In this document: piece after piece, positions 14,369-21,725 of the stretch
How positions within the stretch are numbered: the first letter of the stretch is position 1
How the letters are laid out: each line of letters begins with the position of its first letter
Source: CAYRFF01 sp964436125
GTDB lineage: Bacteria; Bacteroidota; Bacteroidia; Chitinophagales; Saprospiraceae
Assembly (NCBI GenBank): GCA_964436125.1
Contig: CAYTBT010000040.1
Span: 1-21,725 of the forward strand
Length of the DNA: 21,725 nucleotides
Direction of reading: 5' to 3'
Notes under the pieces: generated by a model
Database searches by the model: none
The model's input: the letters and a program-made list of their open reading frames with translations, nothing else
Told to the model about the DNA's origin: nothing
Made by a program: the position numbers and the translations under genes

Positions 14369-14673
14369 TTCAGTTAAAGGTTAAAGATAATTGCACTTCA
14401 CCGATCACCCAACTTTCTACCTCTCTCAAATGTCAGGACTAAGGCTAAAAACAGGCAGGAGTTACGATAGGTGAAGAAGGATTTATCAGAATTAGAGCTA
14501 GGAATAGAAATCGAGAAGGTTGTGGAATATCGATACTAATTCCTTTCCCTGCATGTTGCGCAATCTGAATGACTTGCATCAAGAAAAGTCGAATAAGGAG
14601 TGCAGAAAATCACCTTGAAAAACAAGAATAAGCCCCAATAAAAATCAAAGCAGTGGAAACAGAATTAAGCAAC

Positions 14674-15732
14674 TTAATTTACCATATTTCTTAAGCTATC
14701 TATATCGAGAATCTCTATTTCACGATTGGTGATTTTAATCAGTTTTTCATCTCTGAAATCGCTCAATGTACGGATCAGTGACTCGGTAGTAGTGCCTGAG
14801 ATATTGGCAAGTTCTTCTCTCGTCAGGTGGATAGTGAATCTTTCATCTGTATCAAGGGTGAATTTACGTTTTAGAAATAGCAGAGAATTTGCAACGCGCT
14901 TCCGCAATGAGCTATAGGCAAGTTGTACCATTAAGTCGGCCTTTTGATTATTTTTATGGGCAATAAGCTTTATAAACTGCATAGCAAGCGCATTATTGCT
15001 ATTAATGAGCGTATAAAATTCATCCTTGGGAATTAAGAGTAAATCGCAACTTTCCAGTGTCTTCGTGCTGACACGATAGGTACTTTCTTCGAGCAATGCC
15101 GTATAGCCGATAAAGTCTCCTTCCGCATATAAACCTACGGTCAATTCCTTGCCTTCATCGCTGGTTTTAAATGCCTTTACCTTCCCTTTATGGATATAAA
15201 AAAGATATTGTGGGTAATTATCTTCCGCAAAGACTATTTGCTTTTTCTTGTAAATATTATGTCGGGTACTTTTAAAAAGCTCTTTAATAGTGTGTTCACG
15301 GTTATATTTATCGGTAAAATCAATTTGTAAGCTTGATTGAGCTTGTTTTTTCAAGCGATGCAGGCGTTTAAATCGACTTTCAACAGAATTCAATATTTCA
15401 CTATCGCTGAAGGGCTTGGTAATATAATCATCGGCACCCATTTCCATCCCTCTACGGATGTCATCCCGATCATCTTGAGAAGTGATGAAAATGAAAGGGA
15501 TATTGGCGAGTTCCGGGGTTTTCTGCACGAGGTGTAAAACCCCATATCCATCCATAACAGGCATATTAACCCCCGAGATAATTAAATCCGGCTGATGCGC
15601 GAGAGCCATTTTTATCCCTTCTTTCCCATTGCTGGCAGTACATACCTGATATCCGGCCAGCTGCAGAGTCTCCGACGTCTCTCTCAGTAGATCTAGATCA
15701 TCCTCTATAAGTAATATAATTTTTGTGGCCAT
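14674..15732 (-). CDS. Receiver-Crp/Fnr fusion transcription regulator with altered phosphoacceptor
   Basis: A 352-residue protein made of a CheY-like receiver (about 4-125), a cyclic-nucleotide-binding-type beta-barrel (about 148-245) and a Crp winged helix-turn-helix (about 270-345). The receiver keeps the acidic pocket (Glu10, Asp11, Asp12), Thr84 and Lys106. The phosphoacceptor position in PDLIISGVNMP is Gly54, codon GGG, instead of Asp, so ordinary aspartyl phosphorylation cannot occur there. The recognition helix TTTESLIRTLSDF has the Glu317 and Arg321 that in CRP/FNR proteins read TGA half-sites. Effector binding in the barrel is not predictable from sequence. It converges on the nirK operon, whose upstream region has a TGAT-n4-ATCA palindrome, so a regulatory link is possible. 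The domain calls are firm; the target is inferred. Confidence 0.9.
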   Translation of the reverse strand: MATKIILLIEDDLDLLRETSETLQLAGYQVCTASNGKEGIKMALAHQPDLIISGVNMPVMDGYGVLHLVQKTPELANIPFIFITSQDDRDDIRRGMEMGADDYITKPFSDSEILNSVESRFKRLHRLKKQAQSSLQIDFTDKYNREHTIKELFKSTRHNIYKKKQIVFAEDNYPQYLFYIHKGKVKAFKTSDEGKELTVGLYAEGDFIGYTALLEESTYRVSTKTLESCDLLLIPKDEFYTLINSNNALAMQFIKLIAHKNNQKADLMVQLAYSSLRKRVANSLLFLKRKFTLDTDERFTIHLTREELANISGTTTESLIRTLSDFRDEKLIKITNREIEILDIDSLRNMVN

Positions 15733-16097
15733 AGAATTACGTTTCTTGTGATGAAGATAAGCCTTCTCAATATAAATGGAGACTATCCATCACTATTTAT
15801 AACGATGGTAAATAAGCAATCTTTTACTCAATGTCTTGTCTTTGTATATTTATCCATGAAGTCTTCCCGGGATGTGAATCGCTGAACCTATCCGGTGAAT
15901 GTAGTACGGTTTATGGCTGTATTTTAGCTTACGCAAATGTCGTTCCATCACTGCTCAATGCCACTACTTGTTCTTCTGACAATACGGTTTATGTCCTTAG
16001 ATGAATTTTAGACGGAAGAGAAACAAGGCCATATAATCTGAACTAAATTATACAACATGTAATGATGTCGGATAAATGATGCAATGAAGAAGTCCTT
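15733..16097. other. Intergenic, 365 bp, no gene supported
   Basis: This is the upstream region of the REC-Crp gene and downstream region of the DUF808 gene. An 11-base direct repeat TACGGTTTATG occurs at 15905-15915 and 15983-15993. No CRP-like palindrome, promoter consensus, tRNA or terminator was recognised. Confidence 0.55.
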
Positions 16098-16985
16098 TCA
16101 AGCTTTAGTCCCCTTTACCAGTGAGACTATTTTCCCCAATATCCAGAAAATAGGAATCGCTACCAGCCCTCCGATAATTCCCACAATTGCACTGCGTAAG
16201 ATAGCAGGCAAAGCCGGTAAGAAGTGATGGAAAAAGGCAAGTTTATGAACCAGTATGCCACCACCGACGAGGATAAGCGCAATAGTTCCCACGATAGAGA
16301 GGATTTTAATAATAACCGGCAGGGATTTTACAAGAATATTCCCTAGGCGGTATTTAAAACTGTTCATGTCGGCATAATTCATCATCTTGTATCCCATATC
16401 ATCGATACGTACAATTAATGCAACGATACCATAAACGCCGACTGTTGCAAGTATGGCGACGATGGAAACTGTCAGAATCTGGATTGTCAAGTCACGCTCC
16501 AATACGGTATTTAATGCAATAATGACAATCTCAATGGAGAGGATAAAATCAGTGACAATTGCAGCTCGGATTTTTTTATGTTCGATCTCCTCGGGGCTTT
16601 CATTTATTGCTTCTTCACCGTGCTCCTCTTCCTTATCATCCTCTTCGTTTCGATGAAAGAGATAATGAATAATTTTTTCAACTCCTTCATAGGCAAGATA
16701 AATACCACCTGCTATCAAGATATATTTGATGGCAATCGGAAAATAAGCATTCAAGAGCAGTGCGATAGGCACAATAATTAACTTATTGAGGAAAGAACCT
16801 TTAATAATTGCCCATAAAACCGGAAGTTCACGTGAAGAGACAAATCCGGTAGCTTTTTCGGCATTGACAGCGAGATCATCGCCGAGGATTCCCATAGTTT
16901 TCTGCGTTGCGACCTTACTCGCAACAGCTACATCATCCATGAGGGCGGCAATGTCGTCCATTATAGCAAATATTCCTGATGCCAT
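16098..16985 (-). CDS. DUF808 family membrane protein (YedI-like)
   Basis: A 295-residue protein that begins with the DUF808 signature: MASGIFAIMDDIAALMDDVA, then VASKVATQKTMGILGDDLAVNAEKATGF. The rest holds about six hydrophobic membrane segments (near 65-100, 143-160, 168-190, 225-250, 260-290). A very acidic cytoplasmic or periplasmic loop, RNEEDDKEEEHGEEAINESPEE (111-132) in two parts, splits them. The family includes E. coli YedI and has no established function. The gene starts 38 bases after the PLP decarboxylase stop codon on the same strand, so the two are probably one transcript. That could hint at a transport or stress role linked to amino-acid decarboxylation, but nothing in the sequence proves it. 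Confidence 0.9.
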   Translation of the reverse strand: MASGIFAIMDDIAALMDDVAVASKVATQKTMGILGDDLAVNAEKATGFVSSRELPVLWAIIKGSFLNKLIIVPIALLLNAYFPIAIKYILIAGGIYLAYEGVEKIIHYLFHRNEEDDKEEEHGEEAINESPEEIEHKKIRAAIVTDFILSIEIVIIALNTVLERDLTIQILTVSIVAILATVGVYGIVALIVRIDDMGYKMMNYADMNSFKYRLGNILVKSLPVIIKILSIVGTIALILVGGGILVHKLAFFHHFLPALPAILRSAIVGIIGGLVAIPIFWILGKIVSLVKGTKA

Positions 16986-17023
16986 TGATGTTTTCGTTTA
17001 AATAGGGCTTAAATATAAGGTTC

Positions 17024-18250
17024 TTAAATATTCTGGCTGTGTAATTTACTGAGAAATTTATCAATGACGGACTTTTGTACGTGAGACATTGTTACTATTT
17101 TCCACCATTTTGGCGCTCTGAAATCATCTGCAACGAGGTGATATTTATGTGCCAGTGCATCGGATATATGCTCCGCATTGATTGCAACGATATTCATATC
17201 CGGATGACGATAATGGGACACTCCCATGTCATTTAAGGTGTCGCAGATACTATCTGTCCGGTCGATGAGTTTCTGCATTGAATATTGCCATCCTGCTGAA
17301 CCGTGCGTCATCAGAATCATCCATACTGCGACGGCATTGGCACCTGATCTGCTGCCACAGAGTGTAAAATCAGTGCCCTGAACATAAGCGGCTTCTTCCG
17401 TCTGAGTATATTCAATTAATCCTTTTCTACAGAGGAAAATGCCTGTGCCATAAGGTGCCTGCAACATTTTATGTCCATCTATAGTAAAAGAGCTTATGTC
17501 CGGATTTTCAAAGGATAGCTCATGGCTTTCACTCGTAAATGGATAAATAAAACCACCGAATGCGGCATCCACATGACCAAAATAGTCCTCGTAATGGTTC
17601 TTGATGCATTCCATGATGGGCGTAGATTCATCAACACTGCCAAACATCGTTGTACCCATTGTCAGGTGAACGATGAGATACTTGATGCCTGCTTCATTTG
17701 CGGAAGCTAATTTCTTATCCAGGTCATCCAGATCCCACATTCTGTCTTTCTCGTCGATAGACACTTCGATGGGCTGAATCCCGAGAATATTGCAACCTTT
17801 ATATGCAGAATAATGAACGTCCTCTGAGAAGATAACGCCTATTTCGTTAAGCTTTGCTTGCTTTTCCCGCATAAAATAGTTCCGATATATCCAGAAGGCC
17901 TGGATATTGGCTTCTGTTCCACCTGATGCGACGTAGCCATCATAAGCTCCTTCTTCCGCATCAAATATCTCCTCCGCACAGATCCGGATTAAATCTATCT
18001 CTAGTTGTTGGGTCCCCTGAAAATATTCTTCTCCACGCGAATAGGTGTGGCAACCGATGTGGTTGGGATTGTTTATGAGTGCAGATAAAAATGCTGCATC
18101 TTTTAAGAATGGAGCATCGAAGTAAAATTGCTCCTGATCCAGGTATGTAGCCGGCAAACCTAAGATGTTTTCACTGTATCCGATATTCTGCGACAGTGCT
18201 TCAAATACTCGTTTCTTTATATCTCTGGTACGTAACTTAGGCCAATACAT
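17024..18250 (-). CDS. PLP-dependent group II amino-acid decarboxylase (MfnA-like)
   Basis: A 408-residue fold-type I pyridoxal-phosphate enzyme. Visible landmarks are the cofactor phosphate loop SGGTEAN (109-115), the ring-stacking His146 in EDVHYSAYKG, the cofactor-binding Asp228 in HVDAAFGGFIYPF, and the Schiff-base Lys261 in IDGHKM (usually DPHKM). RSGANAVAVWMIL near the C-terminal third is also typical. These match the MfnA-type tyrosine/aspartate decarboxylase branch better than glutamate decarboxylase, but the substrate is not readable, and histidine or other amino acids remain possible. It would release CO2 and an amine (or beta-alanine). A candidate -7 element lies just upstream and the DUF808 gene follows after 38 bases. 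Enzyme class is firm; substrate is open. Confidence 0.86.
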   Translation of the reverse strand: MYWPKLRTRDIKKRVFEALSQNIGYSENILGLPATYLDQEQFYFDAPFLKDAAFLSALINNPNHIGCHTYSRGEEYFQGTQQLEIDLIRICAEEIFDAEEGAYDGYVASGGTEANIQAFWIYRNYFMREKQAKLNEIGVIFSEDVHYSAYKGCNILGIQPIEVSIDEKDRMWDLDDLDKKLASANEAGIKYLIVHLTMGTTMFGSVDESTPIMECIKNHYEDYFGHVDAAFGGFIYPFTSESHELSFENPDISSFTIDGHKMLQAPYGTGIFLCRKGLIEYTQTEEAAYVQGTDFTLCGSRSGANAVAVWMILMTHGSAGWQYSMQKLIDRTDSICDTLNDMGVSHYRHPDMNIVAINAEHISDALAHKYHLVADDFRAPKWWKIVTMSHVQKSVIDKFLSKLHSQNI

Positions 18251-18271
18251 ATATGCTGTTTATTTGAGCCG

Positions 18272-18279
18272 CAAATTTA
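18272..18279 (-). promoter_or_regulatory. Candidate -7 element of the decarboxylase gene
   Basis: TAAATTTG on the minus strand matches TAnnTTTG exactly and lies 21 bases before the start codon, giving a short leader. No good TTG was found at the expected -33 distance, so the call is tentative. Confidence 0.4.
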
Positions 18280-18351
18280 CAGACTTATTTGCACACAGAG
18301 AATTTCTCTTCACTTAATTGATAAAGCAAGGGATTTTATAGACTAAAGAAT

Positions 18352-18407
18352 GTGAAGGTGTGAAGTCGTGAAGGTGTGAAGGTGTGAAGTCGTGAAGGTG
18401 AGAAGTT
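18352..18407. repeat. Octamer tract (GTGAAGnn) x7 with 24-bp superunit
   Basis: Seven octamers: GTGAAGGT, GTGAAGTC, GTGAAGGT, then the same three again, then GAGAAGTT. The 24-bp triplet is duplicated exactly at 18352-18375 and 18376-18399. Confidence 0.9.
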
Positions 18408-18412
18408 GAATT

Positions 18413-18440
18413 CTCGTAACTCGTGACTCGAAACTCGTGA
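18413..18440. repeat. Heptamer tract (CTCGnnA) x4
   Basis: CTCGTAA, CTCGTGA, CTCGAAA, CTCGTGA in perfect phase, five bases after the octamer tract. Confidence 0.85.
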
Positions 18441-18535
18441 CTGGTTTTGTGATGAACTGGAATTGAAAAATAATGGCTCGCTTCGCTCCATGTTAAGGCG
18501 TATGGACAAGAGGGTTAAATAAGAAGAAGTCTATT

Positions 18536-18553
18536 GTAATATTGCAATATTAC
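18536..18553. repeat. 18-bp perfect palindrome
   Basis: GTAATATTG and CAATATTAC meet without a spacer. It lies 46 bp past the stop codon of the large T9SS gene and about 290 bp before the decarboxylase start codon, both on the minus strand. It has no T-tract and is AT-rich, so a dimeric protein-binding site is more likely than a terminator. Confidence 0.6.
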
Positions 18554-18598
18554 GATGAAGGATGCTCGGGATAAGTTTTAAAGCCGTGAACTTGGAAC

Positions 18599-20752
18599 TC
18601 ACCGCAACAACACCAGCGTTCCCGTCCTTTTTATCACCTTTTCGGACTGCGGAAGTGTAGCTTCTATCCTGTACACATAAACACCTTCCGGCATCTGTTC
18701 ATGCTTAAAAGTGCCATTCCAGGCACAATCAGTTCCGGTACAAGTATAAACGCATTCCCCCCAGCGATCGTAGATTTCTATATCGGCATTGATAACTTGA
18801 TTGCTGAAGAGTTTCCATACATCATTGGTATTATCATTGTTGGGGGTGAAAGCATTGGGAATGTAGACTGAAGCGGTACAGCCGGATTGCTGTCGTTGAA
18901 TAGCGATGGAATCCGTCCATTGACAATACTTGTTCTGGAGTTGTGCAACATATTTCCCCGGCTTAGAAATGTGGATTGAATCTCCCGATCCAAGGAAATT
19001 ACCTGAATAGGTGAACCATTTCACGGAAGTGGCTGAGGATTGGCCGGAATGTGTAAATGTAAGTACCGAGGTATCGTACACACACAATTTATCAAGTGAA
19101 CTATTAATGCTCCCGTAATGGGAACTTAAGAAAGTGGAATCGCTATGTCTATATTTACAACCGGCATAATAGACAATATGGTCGATAACATAAGTGCCGG
19201 CTATCGGAGTGTAATGTGTAAAATGCGGTATGCTACCCGTATCTTGATCGACTAAATTATTATTCCTATACAAGTACCATGTCGATGAAGAATCTTGCAG
19301 ATAAGGATTGACCTGTAAGAAATCGCAGACCGTATCCGGAATACTGAAAATTGCTTTATTTTCAGGTACAGTGGGACAATTCCGAGCCTGCAATTCAAAC
19401 TCAATGGAATCTTCCAACGGAATATAATTCTCCAGTGTCACCTGAGGAGCAGGCAGCAATGGACTTGAATCGATTTTCCGCAATTCTATATGATAATCCG
19501 TGTCAAGGGAATAACATGCTGTATCCAATGTGCAAGTTCCCCGATTATCCATAAAAAGATAACCGAGATAAGGAGTGTGTTCTCCCTTGTACAGATAATT
19601 CCCTGCGATATAAAAGGTGTCTTGAGAAAGCTTTACATCGCTTACGTAATATGGAAGTGAGTAGGTAACTAAAGGATTATAAACATCATCGCACTCAATG
19701 ATGATTGTCGGCACATCATTGTACCAGTAAAAAGGCTCCAGAAAAAGATAGTTTTTATTGTCCTTTTCTATTATTTCAAGATTGCCGTATTTGGATAAAT
19801 CGACATTGTTGAGATCAATTTTTTTTGACCAGGTGATCTGTAGATTCTTATTAAGCTTAAGCAAATATAGTGAAGAACCTGAAGCACTTAACCCATAAAT
19901 AAACATTTCTCCATCTTTGAATTTTATTCCATTGATTGACATTTCAGGATTGAATTGATACCGGGTAGCAAGCTTTTCATTATAACGAATACAATATAAT
20001 CGATTCTCTATATAAATAATATCACCATCTGAGATAAATTGACCAGCATCGTAATACCCAAGATCGCCTTTTAACCCATTTGGATGAATAGGAAGTAGAG
20101 GGAAATTAAACATTAAACTTCGTTTGATGCTGTTCCCATCCTTAGTAATGTCTGTAATGTAAAAATCGGTCTCTACAACAGAAATAAAGCTTATTCTATC
20201 CGGGGTGTAAATAAATAATTTTGAATCATAAAGTGGAAAGTAATTATAAAGTTGCCATGCAGTAGAATCAAGTTCAACATAATTTCCATTCAACTTTATT
20301 CTCTTATAATAATATGTATTCGGATCATAGATTTTAAATACTGTTGAGATCCAATCATGTAATCTTCCAGCTCTCAATACATGGATATTAGGTGAATGCT
20401 GCATATTGTAATAAAAGACACCTCTAAGATAATTACTATTTTTAATTGTATCTGTAGATTGAGTGAATATCTGTAAGCTTAAGTTCTTAGAATCATTGAT
20501 ATGGGTATAATTCAAAGAGGCACAAAAACCGGATATATTACTCATGTAGAATTTGCGTAAGTTTGATAAATAAAGAATAGACTTCGTATCAGCAAATTCT
20601 AGATTAATTGCAGCCTCGTCAACGTAATGATCATCAGGAATATGAGTAGGAGCCATAATGTTTTTCAGCACATACGTCTGCGATTGACAGAAGTATGCGC
20701 TGAAAAAAAATGCTATAAAACAGACTAGTTTATGGATTACATTTTTACCCAT
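18599..20752 (-). CDS. Large secreted protein with gliding-motility-type C-terminal (CHU_C) sorting domain
   Basis: A 717-residue exported protein. The signal peptide ends near residue 25 (hydrophobic LVCFIAFFFSAYFCQSQ). The N-terminal 430 residues have no recognised motif. They are beta-strand rich with many Tyr, Asn and Asp and could form a propeller-like or adhesin domain. A middle part has Ig-like or PKD-like features (SGKYVAQLQNKYCQW style strands). The last 90 residues are the type B (CHU_C) T9SS domain: YIPNAFTPNNDNTNDVW, EIYDRWGECVYT, WNGTFKHEQMPEGVYVYRI, ending TGTLVLLR. Its ATG overlaps the end of the upstream gene by 16 bases, pointing to coupled translation. The gene is clearly more AT-rich towards its 5' end. 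Export route is firm; function unknown. Confidence 0.88.
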   Translation of the reverse strand: MGKNVIHKLVCFIAFFFSAYFCQSQTYVLKNIMAPTHIPDDHYVDEAAINLEFADTKSILYLSNLRKFYMSNISGFCASLNYTHINDSKNLSLQIFTQSTDTIKNSNYLRGVFYYNMQHSPNIHVLRAGRLHDWISTVFKIYDPNTYYYKRIKLNGNYVELDSTAWQLYNYFPLYDSKLFIYTPDRISFISVVETDFYITDITKDGNSIKRSLMFNFPLLPIHPNGLKGDLGYYDAGQFISDGDIIYIENRLYCIRYNEKLATRYQFNPEMSINGIKFKDGEMFIYGLSASGSSLYLLKLNKNLQITWSKKIDLNNVDLSKYGNLEIIEKDNKNYLFLEPFYWYNDVPTIIIECDDVYNPLVTYSLPYYVSDVKLSQDTFYIAGNYLYKGEHTPYLGYLFMDNRGTCTLDTACYSLDTDYHIELRKIDSSPLLPAPQVTLENYIPLEDSIEFELQARNCPTVPENKAIFSIPDTVCDFLQVNPYLQDSSSTWYLYRNNNLVDQDTGSIPHFTHYTPIAGTYVIDHIVYYAGCKYRHSDSTFLSSHYGSINSSLDKLCVYDTSVLTFTHSGQSSATSVKWFTYSGNFLGSGDSIHISKPGKYVAQLQNKYCQWTDSIAIQRQQSGCTASVYIPNAFTPNNDNTNDVWKLFSNQVINADIEIYDRWGECVYTCTGTDCAWNGTFKHEQMPEGVYVYRIEATLPQSEKVIKRTGTLVLLR

Positions 20753-21725
20753 TTTCCTCGTTTAATGTGATTTCCTTGTTTATAGATGTAAAAATAAACT
20801 CCAGGATTCCATGTTGATGTTTCGTCGATAAAACCTACTGGTAATGCGACTTTATTTCTATACATCAGCCGTCCATTAATATCAAAGATATGCAACGATG
20901 CATTCTTTGAATGTTTATTTGAGGGGGAAACACTATATTTAAATATATTAGAAGGATTTTCTCTGAGCCTAAAGTCAGTCTTGTTTTGAGCTAATCTTAA
21001 GGCAGGGTTTTGTGGTAAATATATGTCACCAGATCCTCTTTGGAAAAAGAAACTTCTCGTTTTTTGTCCACATTCATCTTTTGTGATGATTTGAAGCTCA
21101 AAACATTTATTGGGATCCAATAATGCTGGAACAACTAATGCCCAATCTATGCCGTTAGCATATATTTGTAATAAATAAAGAGTTGGCATAAATCCAGTAT
21201 CATATAATACTTGTTTGCTGATTTCAACACAATTCTGTAATTTTATTATTCGTAGTTTAGATTCAGAGTTTACGCCACTATATTGTAAAGGAAAAAAGTT
21301 GGTTTTAACTTTATTGTACACAAATACCGGACCAGGAAAACTATTATCCCAATCATATACATAGTATTGATTTGGTAATCCTGTCGCATCCTTTACTTGT
21401 GCGGTCCACTCCACACTTTCATAATACTCGAAGGCAAAGAATCTTTTACGATCGTCCCCGCTCTGAATATTACTTAATGGAGTAAATTGATTACTACAAC
21501 AAGTTACGGCGATGGCGAGAACAAATTTTTTCCCTGAATGACCTATGCTGTGAAACAAGCTTGCCAGGTCGATTTTATCTCCCGGAGAATAATTAGAAAT
21601 AATCTCAAAGGTAAGCATAGCCCCGTAGTTATTATACGGATAATGAATTCCGCTTTGAACGGGATCAGGGCCGGTCCACTCATGCACAGATAATTGTAAA
21701 CAAATATTGGATTGATGAGTAGAGT
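20737..21725 (-). CDS. Secreted protein with T9SS type A sorting domain, 5' end outside window
   Basis: The reading frame is open to the window edge. A GTG at 21687 could be taken as a start, but upstream codons in frame have no stop and read as plausible protein (NICLQLS before VHEWTG), so the gene is partial. At least 328 residues are visible. Most of it is beta-rich sequence without a known domain, with EWTGPDPVQSG and a WDNSFPGPVFVYNK stretch. The C-terminal 80 residues form a type A sorting domain: FRLRENPSN, ASLHIFDINGRLMYRNK, WNPGVYFYIYKQGN, ending KRGKWVKM. The protein should be exported by the T9SS. The following gene starts inside its last codons. Composition is AT-rich compared with the rest of the window. 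Confidence 0.82.
   Translation of the reverse strand, partial: STHQSNICLQLSVHEWTGPDPVQSGIHYPYNNYGAMLTFEIISNYSPGDKIDLASLFHSIGHSGKKFVLAIAVTCCSNQFTPLSNIQSGDDRKRFFAFEYYESVEWTAQVKDATGLPNQYYVYDWDNSFPGPVFVYNKVKTNFFPLQYSGVNSESKLRIIKLQNCVEISKQVLYDTGFMPTLYLLQIYANGIDWALVVPALLDPNKCFELQIITKDECGQKTRSFFFQRGSGDIYLPQNPALRLAQNKTDFRLRENPSNIFKYSVSPSNKHSKNASLHIFDINGRLMYRNKVALPVGFIDETSTWNPGVYFYIYKQGNHIKRGKWVKM

Larger units (their letters stand above)
14049..14673. other. Intergenic between convergent units, 625 bp
   Basis: It lies between the nirK operon and the convergent REC-Crp gene. It holds the strong terminator at 14103-14145, an inverted repeat at 14275-14317 and a tandem 15-base duplication at 14339-14368. 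No open frame, tRNA or recognisable small RNA was found in the rest. The length is unusual for two 3' ends meeting. Confidence 0.7.
18251..18598. other. Intergenic, 348 bp, repeats and palindrome
   Basis: No gene. From the decarboxylase side it holds a candidate promoter, an octamer tract, a heptamer tract, a single TAATGGC heptamer with a TCGCTTCGCTCC tail at 18471-18489, and an 18-bp perfect palindrome. Confidence 0.8.

Noticed and set aside
15733..16097. Search for tRNA or small RNA genes in this and the other intergenic stretches
   Set aside because: No T-loop consensus, cloverleaf or known RNA motif was seen except the yhhQ leader.

Overview
The window looks like chromosomal DNA of a Bacteroidota bacterium. 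Three proteins carry type IX secretion C-terminal sorting regions (two type A, one of the gliding-motility/CHU_C type). holB is followed directly by the Cys-rich PSP1 protein RicT, as is common in that phylum, and two sites match the Bacteroidota -7 promoter element TAnnTTTG. I cannot name a genus. One end is cut inside a gene: the last gene runs off the right edge.

Layout. (1) 185-3893, plus strand: holB, ricT and a dihydrolipoyl dehydrogenase. (2) 3894-4760: an 867-bp non-coding mosaic. It has a 31-unit hexamer array between two 74-bp direct repeats that contain hairpins, followed by several heptamer tracts. (3) 4761-6434: a PoxB-type pyruvate:quinone oxidoreductase lacking the C-terminal membrane-binding tail. 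It converges on a YdiI-like hotdog thioesterase. (4) 7375-8850, minus strand: a secreted DsrE-like protein, and the queuosine-precursor transporter yhhQ with what looks like a preQ1-I riboswitch immediately before its start codon. (5) 8942-11025, minus strand: two secreted proteins, a parallel beta-helix protein and a GEVED/T9SS protein. (6) 11478-14145, plus strand: a compact nitrite-reduction operon made of AniA-type nirK, a nirV-like SUMF1 protein and a SCO copper chaperone. It ends at a clear intrinsic terminator and has an FNR/CRP-like palindrome upstream. (7) 14674-15732, minus strand: a receiver-Crp fusion regulator whose receiver has Gly where the phosphoacceptor Asp should be. (8) 16098-18250, minus strand: a PLP decarboxylase followed by a DUF808 membrane protein. 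(9) 18251-18598: octamer and heptamer repeats and an 18-bp perfect palindrome. (10) 18599-21725, minus strand: two overlapping genes for large T9SS-exported surface proteins.

How the parts work together. The clearest functional unit is the nirK-nirV-sco operon: nitrite reductase, an accessory protein and a copper-delivery protein. The REC-Crp regulator converges on it and is a plausible but unproven regulator. The second clear unit is RNA-controlled salvage of queuosine precursor (riboswitch plus yhhQ). The repeat loci at 3.9-4.6 kb and 18.35-18.48 kb share the heptamer TAATGGC, so they appear to belong to one intergenic repeat system. No CRISPR array, transposase, tRNA or rRNA was seen.
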